From assembly GCA_964594905.1 (NCBI GenBank), contig CAZQOI010000007.1, forward strand, positions 1 through 64,000: a stretch of DNA of 64,000 nt, in the 5' to 3' direction. Position numbers and translations under genes: made by a program. How positions within the stretch are numbered: position 1 is the stretch's first letter; each line of letters starts with the position of its first letter. Below the pieces are notes generated by a model. The model was given only the letters and a program-made list of their open reading frames with translations, was not told the DNA's origin and did no database searches. Shown here one piece after another: positions 26,133 to 35,246 of the stretch. Origin of the DNA: Granulosicoccus sp964594905 (lineage in GTDB: Bacteria; Pseudomonadota; Gammaproteobacteria; Granulosicoccales; Granulosicoccaceae).

Positions 26133-26996
26133 TCATCTTTGCAAAGTATCCCAAGTTAGGTCACCACGTATTATTGCCGCAGACTCTATCGGATAGTCTT
26201 TTGTCATTTGGATTGCGACTGGGTCAGGACAACTGATGAGTGCTAGCAGTGCAGCATGCTTGTTGATCTTATCACCTGTTAGAAGAACTTTTTTCAGATC
26301 TTCAAGCATCGATCCTTTGGCGTATGGACCTACACAGCGCCATAGTTCTGGTGTAACCGATCTCCCAGCTGCCCAGCGTTCATGGGCATAGTCACATAGG
26401 ATGCCGGCGAGTTCTGCATTAGCTCTCTTGTCAAGCCCTTGAATCGTATGCAAAGTACTGTCGATGAATAGCGCTTTAAGCACCATATGGTTCCATCGAT
26501 TGTCGTCAAATTTTTCAGCTGGATACGGATTGTTATGTGCTATCGCCTCGAATACCGCACGCATGTTAGTCCGCAAGCCTTCAGCGATTTGATTATCCAG
26601 CATGTCACTGTCGGGGAACACCGCGATGCCGCGAAAGAGGGTCATCGATTCCGATAATTCTGCGGTGCGGCAAAGATCTTTAAAAAGTTCACCGAAGGCA
26701 TTGCTTCCACGCTGGGCTCGATGCAACAAAACAAAAACTCGCGCGGCGGTCTCAACGCTCCAGTCGATTGGATACCAACCGGACCGGGCCGCGTCGGCCT
26801 GATCCAGTTCGCCGTCGTTCAGATCGAGATCAGAGCGTCCGAGTTTGCGTGGAATCATGCCGAGGGTGATGTGTAATTCGCGATCGGAGTTGGCTTCCCG
26901 TAAGAGATCCATACGATCGTTGAGCCATGACATCTGCTCTTCATTGAGGTGCCTGCTCAGGGCAGACTTAAGAAGTAAGGCCGCTTTCTCGTTCAT
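26133..26996 (-). CDS. eboA: EboA-domain protein
   Basis: 287 residues, soluble and mostly helical, with no signal peptide. Recognised as EboA from its helical composition, the 'GWYPIDWSVETAARVFVLLHR' block, 'FVLLHRAQ', 'TNMRAVFEAIAHNNPYPAEKFDDNRWNHMVLKALFI', and from its place between eboD and eboB. The 'NPYPAEYFDD.AWNQMVLKALF'-type segment is the best-conserved part of the family. It has no known catalytic motif, and the biochemical role of EboA is unknown. It starts 87 bp after eboD. Confidence 0.85.
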   Translation of the reverse strand: MNEKAALLLKSALSRHLNEEQMSWLNDRMDLLREANSDRELHITLGMIPRKLGRSDLDLNDGELDQADAARSGWYPIDWSVETAARVFVLLHRAQRGSNAFGELFKDLCRTAELSESMTLFRGIAVFPDSDMLDNQIAEGLRTNMRAVFEAIAHNNPYPAEKFDDNRWNHMVLKALFIDSTLHTIQGLDKRANAELAGILCDYAHERWAAGRSVTPELWRCVGPYAKGSMLEDLKKVLLTGDKINKHAALLALISCPDPVAIQMTKDYPIESAAIIRGDLTWDTLQR

Positions 26997-27083
26997 ACCC
27001 GCACACCGTTTGTTGTTTCACGATGCCAGAAAGTAGACTATCGTGCCAGCTCCCATGGGCTCGCGTTATTCTGTCACATTGGC

Positions 27084-28280
27084 TCAGCTTTGTTGTCGCT
27101 GTTTCAACCACTCAATACATTGAACGACCAGTGCCTCGTCCATGTGATGAACTTCGATACCTACACCAATTTCTTTAAGAAGTGTGATTGTCAGTTTGCC
27201 ACCGAGGTGCTCACGAAACTCTGTGAGACCGTGCAACAACTCTAACTCACCGTTACGGTTGAGCATCTCAAGTCCTGGATGCCAGAGTTTGAATCCTATA
27301 TGCTCAAGCAGAAAACAGATTCGATCCTCGGTCCCACTCGTCAGATACCCTGATAACACCGAGTAGCGGGCGTCCAGGGCCAGACCAATCGCGACGGCTT
27401 CACCGTGGCGTAAATGATACCGAGTCAGGGATTCCAGGCGATGAGCAGACCAATGTCCATAGTCTAGCGGTCGCGCACTTCCGCTTTCAAAAGGATCGCC
27501 ACCATTTGCAATTTGGTGCATATGCAATTCTGCGCAGCGTTTGATCATGTAACGCATCTGTTCATGGGCAAATATTGAAAGTGCGTCCGCGTTTTTTTCT
27601 AACCATTGGTAAAACTTGGTGTCGCGAATCAGGGCGACCTTGACCGCTTCTGCGAATCCCGCAATCTTGTCACGCTCTGGCAGGCTTTCGATAAAGTCGT
27701 AGTCGTTCAAAACTGCAAAGGGAGGGGCGAAGCTACCGATGTAGTTTTTCTGTCCAAACAGATTTACCGCATTCTTTACCCCGACACCAGAGTCGTTCTG
27801 CGCCAACACCGTAGTAGGTATACGAATATGACGAATACCGCGATGAGATGTTGCCGCTACAAGACCCACTGCGTCCAGTAAAGCCCCTCCACCAATACCA
27901 ATGACGAAGGAATGTCTGTCTATATGATGATCGACGATGACTTTTTGCATTCTTTCGATGAAGTGCAGTTCGGATTTGATGGCTTCACCTCCGGGCATGC
28001 TGATGGGATCAGTGACCAGATTGATTTGTGACTTGTGCGAATCGACATAGTTACGGATAGACCTTAACAGTGTAGGAATCGACTCCATCACGCCACTGTC
28101 AATAAAGATAATTAAACGGTGTCTTTTATTTGACTCAAGTCTGGATAGTGTGTCGACCAGTGTCGAATTGTCGGGTGCAAAAAGTTGGGTTGTAAAGCAG
28201 ACTGGAAATTCGTACGCGACAGAGAACCGTTGCCATGCAGTTGAATTATGCAGTGTTTGCCCGGTCATCCGATTGGTCAT
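27084..28280 (-). CDS. eboD: EboD, 3-dehydroquinate-synthase-like sugar-phosphate cyclase
   Basis: 398 residues of the dehydroquinate-synthase fold. NAD-binding 'FVIGIGGGALLDAVGLVAA' is present, and the Zn ligands are Glu in 'IAGFAEAVKVAL', His in 'LDYGHWSAHRLE' and His in 'YHLRHGEAVAIG'. All are intact, so it should be a metal-dependent cyclase. It is longer than AroB and has an N-terminal extension ('TLHNSTAWQRFSVAYEFPVCFT') typical of EboD and of 2-epi-5-epi-valiolone-type cyclases, so a housekeeping AroB role is unlikely. It is the first gene of the eboD-eboA-eboB-idi operon. A hairpin is found in its upstream region. Confidence 0.87.
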   Translation of the reverse strand: MTNRMTGQTLHNSTAWQRFSVAYEFPVCFTTQLFAPDNSTLVDTLSRLESNKRHRLIIFIDSGVMESIPTLLRSIRNYVDSHKSQINLVTDPISMPGGEAIKSELHFIERMQKVIVDHHIDRHSFVIGIGGGALLDAVGLVAATSHRGIRHIRIPTTVLAQNDSGVGVKNAVNLFGQKNYIGSFAPPFAVLNDYDFIESLPERDKIAGFAEAVKVALIRDTKFYQWLEKNADALSIFAHEQMRYMIKRCAELHMHQIANGGDPFESGSARPLDYGHWSAHRLESLTRYHLRHGEAVAIGLALDARYSVLSGYLTSGTEDRICFLLEHIGFKLWHPGLEMLNRNGELELLHGLTEFREHLGGKLTITLLKEIGVGIEVHHMDEALVVQCIEWLKQRQQS

Positions 28281-28315
28281 CGTTGTTTGGCTCTAGACGT
28301 TAGCGATTTACACTC

Positions 28316-28342
28316 GGGGCCCTGGGTTTCGTGGCCCCTTTT
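28316..28342. promoter_or_regulatory. GC-rich hairpin in the eboD / TMEM220 divergent gap
   Basis: Arms ggggcc (28316-28321) and ggcccc (28333-28338) with an 11-nt loop are followed on the plus strand by tttt. On the minus strand the same stem would lie in the leader of the ebo operon. It may insulate the two divergent units or act as an attenuator. Confidence 0.4.
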
Positions 28343-28456
28343 GATAACAAGCTGAATGATGATAGTCAAAAGTTTTCGCTCCGCAATGCGTTGGATGGAG
28401 TGGGGTGAGCAGATACACTAGTATGTCTAAAAAGTCAGGGCAACGAGGAATGCTGA

Positions 28457-28807
28457 ATGCGTTACGTCAACATGATTCTCTGTATATTTATGTTGCTGTT
28501 CATCGGCGTGCAGTACAACGATCCAGATGGACTGATCTGGATGCTTATCTATCTAGTGCCTGCTGTGTGGGCGGGTATCGCGGCGTTCCGTCCCCAGTGG
28601 TTAACCAGGGCGCTACCCAATGGCTTATTGATACTCAGTATTGTCGCAGCCATGGTCGGGGTGTTTTATTTCTGGCCGGATACACCGCAATGGTGGACAA
28701 AAGATATCTGGTATTACGTCGAAACCGCGCGTGAGGGCATGGGCCTAATGATCGTGAGCATCGTACTGCTGATCAGCTGGTTGAGCGGTCGCAGCAGCAT
28801 CAAATAA
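28457..28807 (+). CDS. TMEM220-family small membrane protein
   Basis: 116 residues with four hydrophobic helices. The N-terminal block 'FMLLFIGVQYNDPDGLIWMLIYLVPAVWAGIAA' carries the QYNDPD signature of the TMEM220 family (PF15071). 'TPQWWTKDIWYYVETAREGMGLMI' near the C-terminus also matches the family pattern. Function of the family is unknown. It is divergent from eboD and convergent with the next gene, so probably monocistronic. Confidence 0.82.
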   Translation: MRYVNMILCIFMLLFIGVQYNDPDGLIWMLIYLVPAVWAGIAAFRPQWLTRALPNGLLILSIVAAMVGVFYFWPDTPQWWTKDIWYYVETAREGMGLMIVSIVLLISWLSGRSSIK

Positions 28808-28822
28808 CGGCTTTTTTGCAGG

Positions 28823-29353
28823 CTATGTAATCCCTGGCTTTTGATGAGGAGAAACTGTGGTAACCACAACTCCGTTTTCAGACACCGTGCCCTGGAGTCT
28901 TACAACTCTTTTTATTTTTCCAAGAATGCGTGTGGTTTTCGTTTCCCATACATGTTTTTGCTGAGGATAAGGCCCCATTGCTATTGTCAAGACTGAAAAG
29001 TGTTTGCTTTGATGTGGCTTGATATTCATTGGTCCATGAGTAAGCAACCTGTTTGGGTGAAATTTTTGACGGCCGTCCAGCGCAATTTTTTCACCAGTGA
29101 ATTTCTCGATATGAAGTTCGCGATTTGAATTGTTGCGAGCCACTATTCTGATTTCACCTAATGGTACGCTTTTAATGATTGTAATTTCAAGGTCAGCCAT
29201 GGTCTGGCTGTGAGGGTGCAATTGCTCATTAAGATCAGTGAACGGCAGCTCGTTGGCAAGAGCAGTTTTTCCTATGGAAGCCGCTGCTATGGCAGCTCCA
29301 GTACCTGCGACTAGTTTTAGAGTCTTGCGTTTTTGGGAATCAAAACGGGCCAT
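28823..29353 (-). CDS. Exported protein of unknown function with twin-arginine-like leader (paralogue 1)
   Basis: 176 residues. The leader 'FDSQKRKTLKLVAGTGAAIAAASIGKTALAN' has a basic KRK patch, a mildly hydrophobic glycine/alanine core and an Ala-x-Ala cleavage site, resembling a degenerate twin-arginine signal. The mature part is short and beta-rich: 'DLEITIIKSVPLGEIRIVARNNSNRELHIEKFTGEKIALDGR', consistent with an immunoglobulin-like fold. The protein at 57109-57624 shares both the leader type and this 'DLEITLVSS...IVKNISN' segment, so they look like diverged paralogues. Product and function not recognised. Confidence 0.6.
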   Translation of the reverse strand: MARFDSQKRKTLKLVAGTGAAIAAASIGKTALANELPFTDLNEQLHPHSQTMADLEITIIKSVPLGEIRIVARNNSNRELHIEKFTGEKIALDGRQKFHPNRLLTHGPMNIKPHQSKHFSVLTIAMGPYPQQKHVWETKTTRILGKIKRVVRLQGTVSENGVVVTTVSPHQKPGIT

Positions 29354-29578
29354 ATCAGTATTACCTGTATTTAGATTTCCGCTAACAATGTATAGCTATT
29401 CTGTGATTAATCGATATTTAGTTGCATTGATTCACATTTAGGCTGTTCAATTACAATATTCTGGACTTATTGGCACGCCATGTTACTTGTTCAGATCCTC
29501 ATCTATTCATTCTTCGTAATGGAAGAAAACAACACTTTTTTCGGAGTATTATCATGATTCGTTATATGAGATTTTATT

Positions 29579-29881
29579 ATGGTTCATGTTGTCGCTATTC
29601 TCACAGCCAAACCTGGAAAGCGCACTGAGCTACTTGGCGCTTTTTTAAAGGTGGTGCCTTTGGTTCATGCCGAGAAAGGGTGTATCGAGTACCAGGCAGT
29701 TAAAGATGCTGTTGATGCAGGGAAAATACAGACACCGCTTGGGCCGGATTCTTATATGGTTGTGGAAAAATGGGAAACCATGGAAGATCTGAACGCGCAC
29801 TCAGGAGCTGCCCATATGGTTGAATTTGGTCAGAGTAGTAGTCATCTGATTGATTCTAGAAAGATACACGTTCTCAGTTAA
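29579..29881 (+). CDS. Antibiotic-biosynthesis-monooxygenase (ABM) domain protein, YgiN-like
   Basis: 100 residues forming one ferredoxin-like ABM domain. 'VVAILTAKPGKRTELLGAFLKVVPLVHAEKGCIEYQAVKD' is the first half, and 'YMVVEKWETMEDLNAHSGAAHMVEF' the second, with the conserved Trp and His of the active pocket. Relatives such as YgiN act as quinol monooxygenases without a metal or flavin, but most are uncharacterised. It is alone between a divergent and a convergent gene. Confidence 0.85.
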   Translation: MVHVVAILTAKPGKRTELLGAFLKVVPLVHAEKGCIEYQAVKDAVDAGKIQTPLGPDSYMVVEKWETMEDLNAHSGAAHMVEFGQSSSHLIDSRKIHVLS

Positions 29882-29928
29882 GCATTAATGATCTCTGGTT
29901 TCATCTTTTGCTTATAAAAGTAATAACT

Positions 29929-31707
29929 TTAGTGCGTTTCTGTTGGTAGCTCCGCGAGAATCTCTGTTAGTTCATCATCCAGATAGAGTGTTCGTTTCAG
30001 TAACTTCATGTCTGCCTGAATAGATCCGCGATTCGCATTGACCGAGTTCATCTGATAGGTACTTGCTAGTGTCAAGCGTTTAAAGCCTGTCAAGTAACGC
30101 TGGTTGTCAGATTCGGTATGAAAACGGTAGTACCGTTCGACAAATATCTCGGCCATCGGAAGGCTCAAATTCCAGTGTTGAGGCGAGGGCCCTGGTAATT
30201 CTGCGTCAAGTCTTATAGTCGGTTTGCGTAGATCGTTCAGTCGCATATGGTTGTCTCCATTGATCAGCATCAATGGAAATCGCTGATAGTTTGAATCATA
30301 AGGTCTGATAAAAACTTCCCGAACATCCATGAAATTTATGGGGAAATTCAGCGTGTTTTTTTCTAGTAATGGAATTTCTCTATTCGTAAATAGTTGCATT
30401 TTTTCTTCAGGCAATTGCTCCTGCCATTTGATGACTACGGATAGCCCTTGATCATCTCCGTTGAGTTGCAGGTTGTAGGTTTGCGGTTGAACAACTCTCA
30501 TGTCAGCGATTTCGAAATAGTCCGTGGCGCGCTTGCCCAGTAGATCTGCGACGTAAATGCCTTGGTCGGGGTCTGACAAGTCTGGTAATCCCGCAGATAA
30601 GGCTAACAGCTGATTGAGTTTAGTTAGGGCGAGACGGTTTTCTGCTGGTGTTTTACGAAAGACAATATCATTCGCTCTTACAACGATAGCGTCATCGTGA
30701 GTACGAAGCCCTTTCGGTAAAATCTTGTTCCGAGATTTGGTGACCGAAGAAGATTCTGTGATTTTTATCTGTTCTGATTGTATGGAATATGGTGAATCAA
30801 TGTTTGATTCAGATTCGTTAAATGAAATTGCTCCTAGTGTTTCTCCGCTTATTTTATCAACATAGCGAATATTCGTAATTTCAATAGAATGTGTCGGTAG
30901 TGAGAATCCAATAACCAAGTCTCGAATGCGAACAGGATGATTTCGTCTTGATAAGGCATCTGTTTCCTGGAAAGGACGTCTGGCAAAAAAGCGATAATCA
31001 ATATGAATATCCAATATTTGATTCGATGACTGTCGGTTGCTCAATTCGTTGGCGAGTTTTTCATCTATTGGAATACGGTTTAGTTGTGGTGAAGTAGATA
31101 CGCTCGGTAGATGAGTCAATACACCAATGGGCATAATTGCTTTCTGCAACGCTGTGTAAAGATCGATCTCATATCGAGCTGGCATCAGGTGTTGTGCGTT
31201 GGCTGCTGCTCTGAGTTCGATTAATTTTGAACACAACAAATTACAATCACCAATTTGCTTTGTTCCGCTACTGGTATTTACACTGGAAAAATTTTGTATC
31301 TGATCCAGATTGTCGAGAATCAGCGATTGAGATTGCCTGTCGTATTTGCCGTAAGCGTTGGAGATCGTAACTACGCTGGAGAATTTGTTTGAAAGATTTC
31401 CTGGCTTGATGGACTCTTTCAGTACGTCGAACTCTTCACGAAACAATTTGTTGAATGCGTTCGCATTCTCCTTAGAGGGTGGGCTCAGCGAAGTGCAGTC
31501 TGCTGATCCTTCAAGGATGTCAGAGTGAAGTATGCCGAAGTGTAAGGCGGCTGATTCGGCGACTGAATTTTTGTTGGCGAGGTAAAACAGCCATGACATT
31601 CGTTGATAATCTGTCATACCAGTCGCGGCCAATGTTTTTCCGCTTTGGAAAAATACTAGCGATAGTATTAACAGTATGAAACCGAATTTGCGTGTCGACT
31701 GTACCAA
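29929..31707 (-). CDS. Large exported protein of unknown function
   Basis: 592 residues with a clear Sec signal peptide ('FGFILLILSLVFFQSGKTLAA'). No domain was recognised. A conserved-looking cysteine cluster ('GDCNLLCSKL') and several beta-strand-rich blocks ('DIHIDYRFFARRPF', 'GLSVVIKWQEQLPEEKMQLF') are visible. The last 100 residues are more helical ('NRGSIQADMKLLKRTLYLDDELTEILAEL'). It is probably periplasmic or attached to the outer membrane. It is monocistronic and divergent from the next lipoprotein gene. Confidence 0.6.
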   Translation of the reverse strand: MVQSTRKFGFILLILSLVFFQSGKTLAATGMTDYQRMSWLFYLANKNSVAESAALHFGILHSDILEGSADCTSLSPPSKENANAFNKLFREEFDVLKESIKPGNLSNKFSSVVTISNAYGKYDRQSQSLILDNLDQIQNFSSVNTSSGTKQIGDCNLLCSKLIELRAAANAQHLMPARYEIDLYTALQKAIMPIGVLTHLPSVSTSPQLNRIPIDEKLANELSNRQSSNQILDIHIDYRFFARRPFQETDALSRRNHPVRIRDLVIGFSLPTHSIEITNIRYVDKISGETLGAISFNESESNIDSPYSIQSEQIKITESSSVTKSRNKILPKGLRTHDDAIVVRANDIVFRKTPAENRLALTKLNQLLALSAGLPDLSDPDQGIYVADLLGKRATDYFEIADMRVVQPQTYNLQLNGDDQGLSVVIKWQEQLPEEKMQLFTNREIPLLEKNTLNFPINFMDVREVFIRPYDSNYQRFPLMLINGDNHMRLNDLRKPTIRLDAELPGPSPQHWNLSLPMAEIFVERYYRFHTESDNQRYLTGFKRLTLASTYQMNSVNANRGSIQADMKLLKRTLYLDDELTEILAELPTETH

Positions 31708-31973
31708 CTTTTCTGAAGATCCTGCTTTGATCGAAAAGTTCCAAAAACATTACCTTAGTCTTTTCTGCCTGTCGTGAGCAAGTCGCTTGTTGTATCCAAC
31801 ATTAGAAATCAGATATTGAATCGAAAAATATCAATATTTTTTCTAAATTATTAGATTGGGCAGTTTTAATTCCGATTACTACCGTAAGATTTTCAACTGA
31901 TTGTATGGGTATATTAAGAGAATTTGATGTAAATCATAGGCGAACACTCGCTCCACTGGCATTACCCGTATTT

Positions 31974-32414
31974 ATGAATTATTTCTTGCGACCTTCACTT
32001 GTTCGCAGCTGTATATTCCTTGTCGCAAGTCTGACAATGACTGCTTGTGCAACGAACGAAAAAAATCAAGGACCAGACGAATACTATCGTTCGTCGGGAT
32101 GGTCAGATTTAAAGGAAGAACTACCGGCAGATAGCTTTAGAGACTACCGTGCGTCAGTGACCAGGCGAGTTCAGCGACATCGCTTTATCATTGGAATCGA
32201 TGGCGATTATCGTAACTGTGGTGGCACGGGAGGTCGTGGTCCTGAGGCTGTGATGCGTTGTGAATCTGCAGCTACTGGTGACTTTGATTTTGTCACCTGG
32301 CGGAATCCCGATAAGCCTGATGGTCGGCCCAGCGCACGATCGGCATTCAATCCTCAGTTCGACAATATGGTTGGCGCATTGGCGGATTTTCTAGGTGAAG
32401 TTACGAATGAATAG
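31974..32414 (+). CDS. Probable lipoprotein of unknown function
   Basis: About 146 residues from ATG at 31974, preferred over an in-frame start at 31905 because it puts the signal peptide at the N-terminus. The leader 'RSCIFLVASLTMTAC' ends in a weak lipobox (MTAC). The mature protein has 'SDLKEELPADSFRDYRASVTRRVQRHRFIIGIDGDYRNCGG' and 'GPEAVMRCESAATGDFDFVTWRNPDKPDGRPSARSAF', with two cysteines that may pair. No family recognised. Neither candidate start has a good Shine-Dalgarno. Confidence 0.55.
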   Translation: MNYFLRPSLVRSCIFLVASLTMTACATNEKNQGPDEYYRSSGWSDLKEELPADSFRDYRASVTRRVQRHRFIIGIDGDYRNCGGTGGRGPEAVMRCESAATGDFDFVTWRNPDKPDGRPSARSAFNPQFDNMVGALADFLGEVTNE

Positions 32415-32905
32415 GCAATGGCCAATCAGGTGACTTATCTCATTCCTATGCATCTGAGCGAGCATTTGCTCGCCACGATCAGTGAATACTGATGCCATGC
32501 TAGGGCGGTTGAAGTTGCCTTGCTCAAAAAATTGGTTCAAAATGGGTCCTTTGCTTGGTGTGTAGGCGATTTGGGGCTCTCTTTTGTGTCAAAATAAGCG
32601 GCTGACGCAGTGTTGCTTTGTCGCTTTTCGCATGTCTAGCGATAGCGTCTCGTTTGCTGTGTGCTGCCTAGGTTGCACCCGTCACAATCGCTCGGCTCAT
32701 GCGGCTGAAGTGGGTCACGATACTGTTCGAGATCTACCATTTAATTTCTGATTATTTTGAACTCGCCGCTGGTGATGTCATCTTATCGGATGCTTGCAGC
32801 TAGCGTCGATCCTGTGAAAAGGGAAGACGTATGACTTCAATGTAGAAGGACCGGGTAGGGCGAAAATTTCCGTTAATTTAACAACCTTGTTGCGAACCGA
32901 AAAAT
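32415..32905. other. Intergenic region upstream of isocitrate dehydrogenase
   Basis: 491 bp without a credible gene. It holds a perfect 7-bp dyad (gcgagca / tgctcgc, 32458-32473) 44 bp after the lipoprotein stop, which could end that transcript although no T-run follows. The icd leader has no recognisable riboswitch or clear Shine-Dalgarno. Confidence 0.45.
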
Positions 32906-35140
32906 ATGTCAGACGATACAAAGAAAATTATTTATACCAGTACTGATGAAGCGCCTCTTCTGGCAACTGCATCTTGGCTACCTATTGTCCGCACCTTTAC
33001 TGCTGCTGCTGGTATCGATGTAGAGCTTAGCGATATATCTGTCGCTGCACGTGTTCTGGGAAATTTTCCGGATTACTTGAAAGATGATCAAAAGTTACCA
33101 GATAATCTCGCCGAGCTTGGTCGACTGACACAAGACCCGAACACCAATATTATTAAGTTGCCTAATATCAGTGCTTCAGTGCAACAGCTGCAAGCTTGTA
33201 TTTCAGAATTGCAAGCGAAAGGTTATGCAGTTCCTGATTACCCCTCCGATCCACAGACTGACGAAGAACTCGAAATTCAGAAGCGCTATGGAAAAGTACT
33301 GGGTAGTGCAGTCAACCCGGTTCTGCGAGAAGGTAACTCCGATCGACGTGCACCTAAAGCTGTTAAAAATTACGCAAAAAAGAACCCACACTCCATGGGC
33401 GAATGGAAGCAGTGGTCTCGCACTCATGTATCCCATATGCACAGTGGTGATTTTTATCATGGCGAGCAGTCCATGACTCTTGATAAAGCACGCAAGATTA
33501 AAATGGAGTTGGTCACTGATAATGGTGATGTCGAAGTACTCAAGCCAGAGATCGCCTTGCAAGATGGCGAAGTCGTTGATCTGATGTTCATGAGTAAAAA
33601 AGCTCTGTGCGATTTCTACGAGCGTGAGATCGAGGATTGCCGCGAGTCTGGAATTCTATTTTCCTTACACGTGAAGGCCACGATGATGAAGGTCTCTCAT
33701 CCTATTGTCTTTGGGCATGCGGTGAAGATCTATTACAAGGAAGCTTTTGACAAGCACGGAGAATACTTCGACGAACTGGGTATCAATGTCAACAATGGTA
33801 TGGCGACACTCTATGAGAAAATCGCCGAATTGCCCTCAGAAAAACGTGAGGAAATTGAACGTGACTTACACGCTTGTCAGGTTCTACGTCCGCGACTTGC
33901 AATGGTTGATTCGTCCAAAGGCATAACCAATTTCCATTCACCTAGTGATGTGATTGTTGATGCTTCCATGCCAGCAATGATTCGATCAGGCGGCCAGATG
34001 TGGGGTGGTGATGGGCAACTTTACGATTGCAAAGCGGTGATTCCTGAGTCGACGTTCGCTCGCATCTACCAAGAAGCGATCAATTTCTGCAAATGGCATG
34101 GAAATTTTGACCCAACCACAATGGGTACGGTGCCCAATGTGGGATTGATGGCGCAAAAGGCTGAAGAGTACGGATCACACGATAAAACGTTTGAGTCAGA
34201 AAAAGCCGGAATAGCGCGCATCACTGATATTGATACAGGCGAAGTCTTGCTAGAGCAACGCATTGAAGAAGGAGACATCTGGCGTATGTGTCAGACCAAG
34301 GATGCGCCTATTCGTGATTGGGTAAAACTTGCTGTTCGACGTGCGCGTGAATCAGATACGCCAGTCGTATTCTGGCTTGATCCTTACCGCCCACATGAAG
34401 CTGAACTGATCAAGAAAGTCGAAATGTATTTGAAAGACCATGACACCGATGGGCTGGACATTCAAATCATGTCGCAAGTACGTGCCATGCGATTTACCTT
34501 GGAGCGAGTGGCCCGTGGTCTTGACACAATCTCTGCAACTGGCAACATCCTCCGAGATTATCTGACCGATCTTTTTCCAATTCTCGAACTCGGCACCAGT
34601 GCGAAGATGCTGTCTGTAGTTCCTCTCATGGCAGGTGGTGGATTGTTTGAAACTGGTGCAGGTGGTTCAGCTCCCAAACATGTACAGCAACTGGTTGAGG
34701 AGAATCACTTACGCTGGGATTCTCTTGGGGAGTTTCTGGCGTTAGCCGTCTCGATTGAGGAGCTTGGTCTTAAACATGATGATGCAAAGGCCAAGTTATT
34801 AGCCTCTGCTCTTGATAGTGCGACTGGCCGTTTACTTGAGAATAACAAGTCACCACGACGTAAAGTCGGTGAGTTGGATAACCGTGGCAGTCATTTTTAC
34901 TTAAGTATGTATTGGGCAGAGGAGTTGGCGAATCAAAATGATGATGCAGATATGGCTGCGCAGTTCAAACCAATCTTTGAGCAACTGAGTAAAAATGAAG
35001 AGCGCATCGTCAAGGAGTTGGATGAAGTGCAGGGTCAGTCAGTGGACATTGGCGGGTACTACTACCCTGATCCAGACCTATGCACTGAGATCATGCGACC
35101 GAGTAAGACGTTTAACGACATCATGGGATCAGTCAGTTAA
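32906..35140 (+). CDS. icd2: NADP-dependent isocitrate dehydrogenase, monomeric type
   Basis: 744 residues, matching the roughly 740-residue monomeric IDH-II class rather than the 415-residue dimeric enzyme. Family blocks are visible throughout: 'IIYTSTDEAPLLATASWLPIVRTFTAAAGIDVE' at the N-terminus, 'GSAVNPVLREGNSDRRAPKAVKNYAKKNPHSMG' (substrate-binding), 'SLHVKATMMKVSHPIVFGHAVKIYYKEAF', 'VVFWLDPYRPHEAELIKKV' and 'QLVEENHLRWDSLGEFLALAVS'. It converts isocitrate to 2-oxoglutarate in the TCA cycle and produces NADPH. It stands alone with long flanking gaps, as is usual for this gene. Confidence 0.97.
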   Translation: MSDDTKKIIYTSTDEAPLLATASWLPIVRTFTAAAGIDVELSDISVAARVLGNFPDYLKDDQKLPDNLAELGRLTQDPNTNIIKLPNISASVQQLQACISELQAKGYAVPDYPSDPQTDEELEIQKRYGKVLGSAVNPVLREGNSDRRAPKAVKNYAKKNPHSMGEWKQWSRTHVSHMHSGDFYHGEQSMTLDKARKIKMELVTDNGDVEVLKPEIALQDGEVVDLMFMSKKALCDFYEREIEDCRESGILFSLHVKATMMKVSHPIVFGHAVKIYYKEAFDKHGEYFDELGINVNNGMATLYEKIAELPSEKREEIERDLHACQVLRPRLAMVDSSKGITNFHSPSDVIVDASMPAMIRSGGQMWGGDGQLYDCKAVIPESTFARIYQEAINFCKWHGNFDPTTMGTVPNVGLMAQKAEEYGSHDKTFESEKAGIARITDIDTGEVLLEQRIEEGDIWRMCQTKDAPIRDWVKLAVRRARESDTPVVFWLDPYRPHEAELIKKVEMYLKDHDTDGLDIQIMSQVRAMRFTLERVARGLDTISATGNILRDYLTDLFPILELGTSAKMLSVVPLMAGGGLFETGAGGSAPKHVQQLVEENHLRWDSLGEFLALAVSIEELGLKHDDAKAKLLASALDSATGRLLENNKSPRRKVGELDNRGSHFYLSMYWAEELANQNDDADMAAQFKPIFEQLSKNEERIVKELDEVQGQSVDIGGYYYPDPDLCTEIMRPSKTFNDIMGSVS

Positions 35141-35217
35141 GATGGTTCCCTTACCCTCGGCATATCGATTTTCATCTAAATTTGTCGAGCTAATTTTGTT
35201 GTAATTGCGACATTGAA

Positions 35218-35246
35218 GCTGCCGCGCTGGAGACAGTAGCGGCAGC
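35218..35246 (+). terminator. Possible terminator after icd2
   Basis: Perfect 8-bp GC-rich arms gctgccgc (35218-35225) and gcggcagc (35239-35246) flank a 13-nt loop, 78 bp after the icd2 stop. There is no T-run, so it may be a processing or stability element instead. Confidence 0.4.

Noticed and set aside
27084..28280. Calling eboD the housekeeping aroB
   Set aside because: The N-terminal extension and the surrounding ebo genes argue for the EboD branch of sugar-phosphate cyclases.
31813..31842. AT-only hairpin with a T-run (atattga / tcaatat)
   Set aside because: It resembles a terminator but is nearly all A+T and lies between two divergent starts, where no transcript needs ending.
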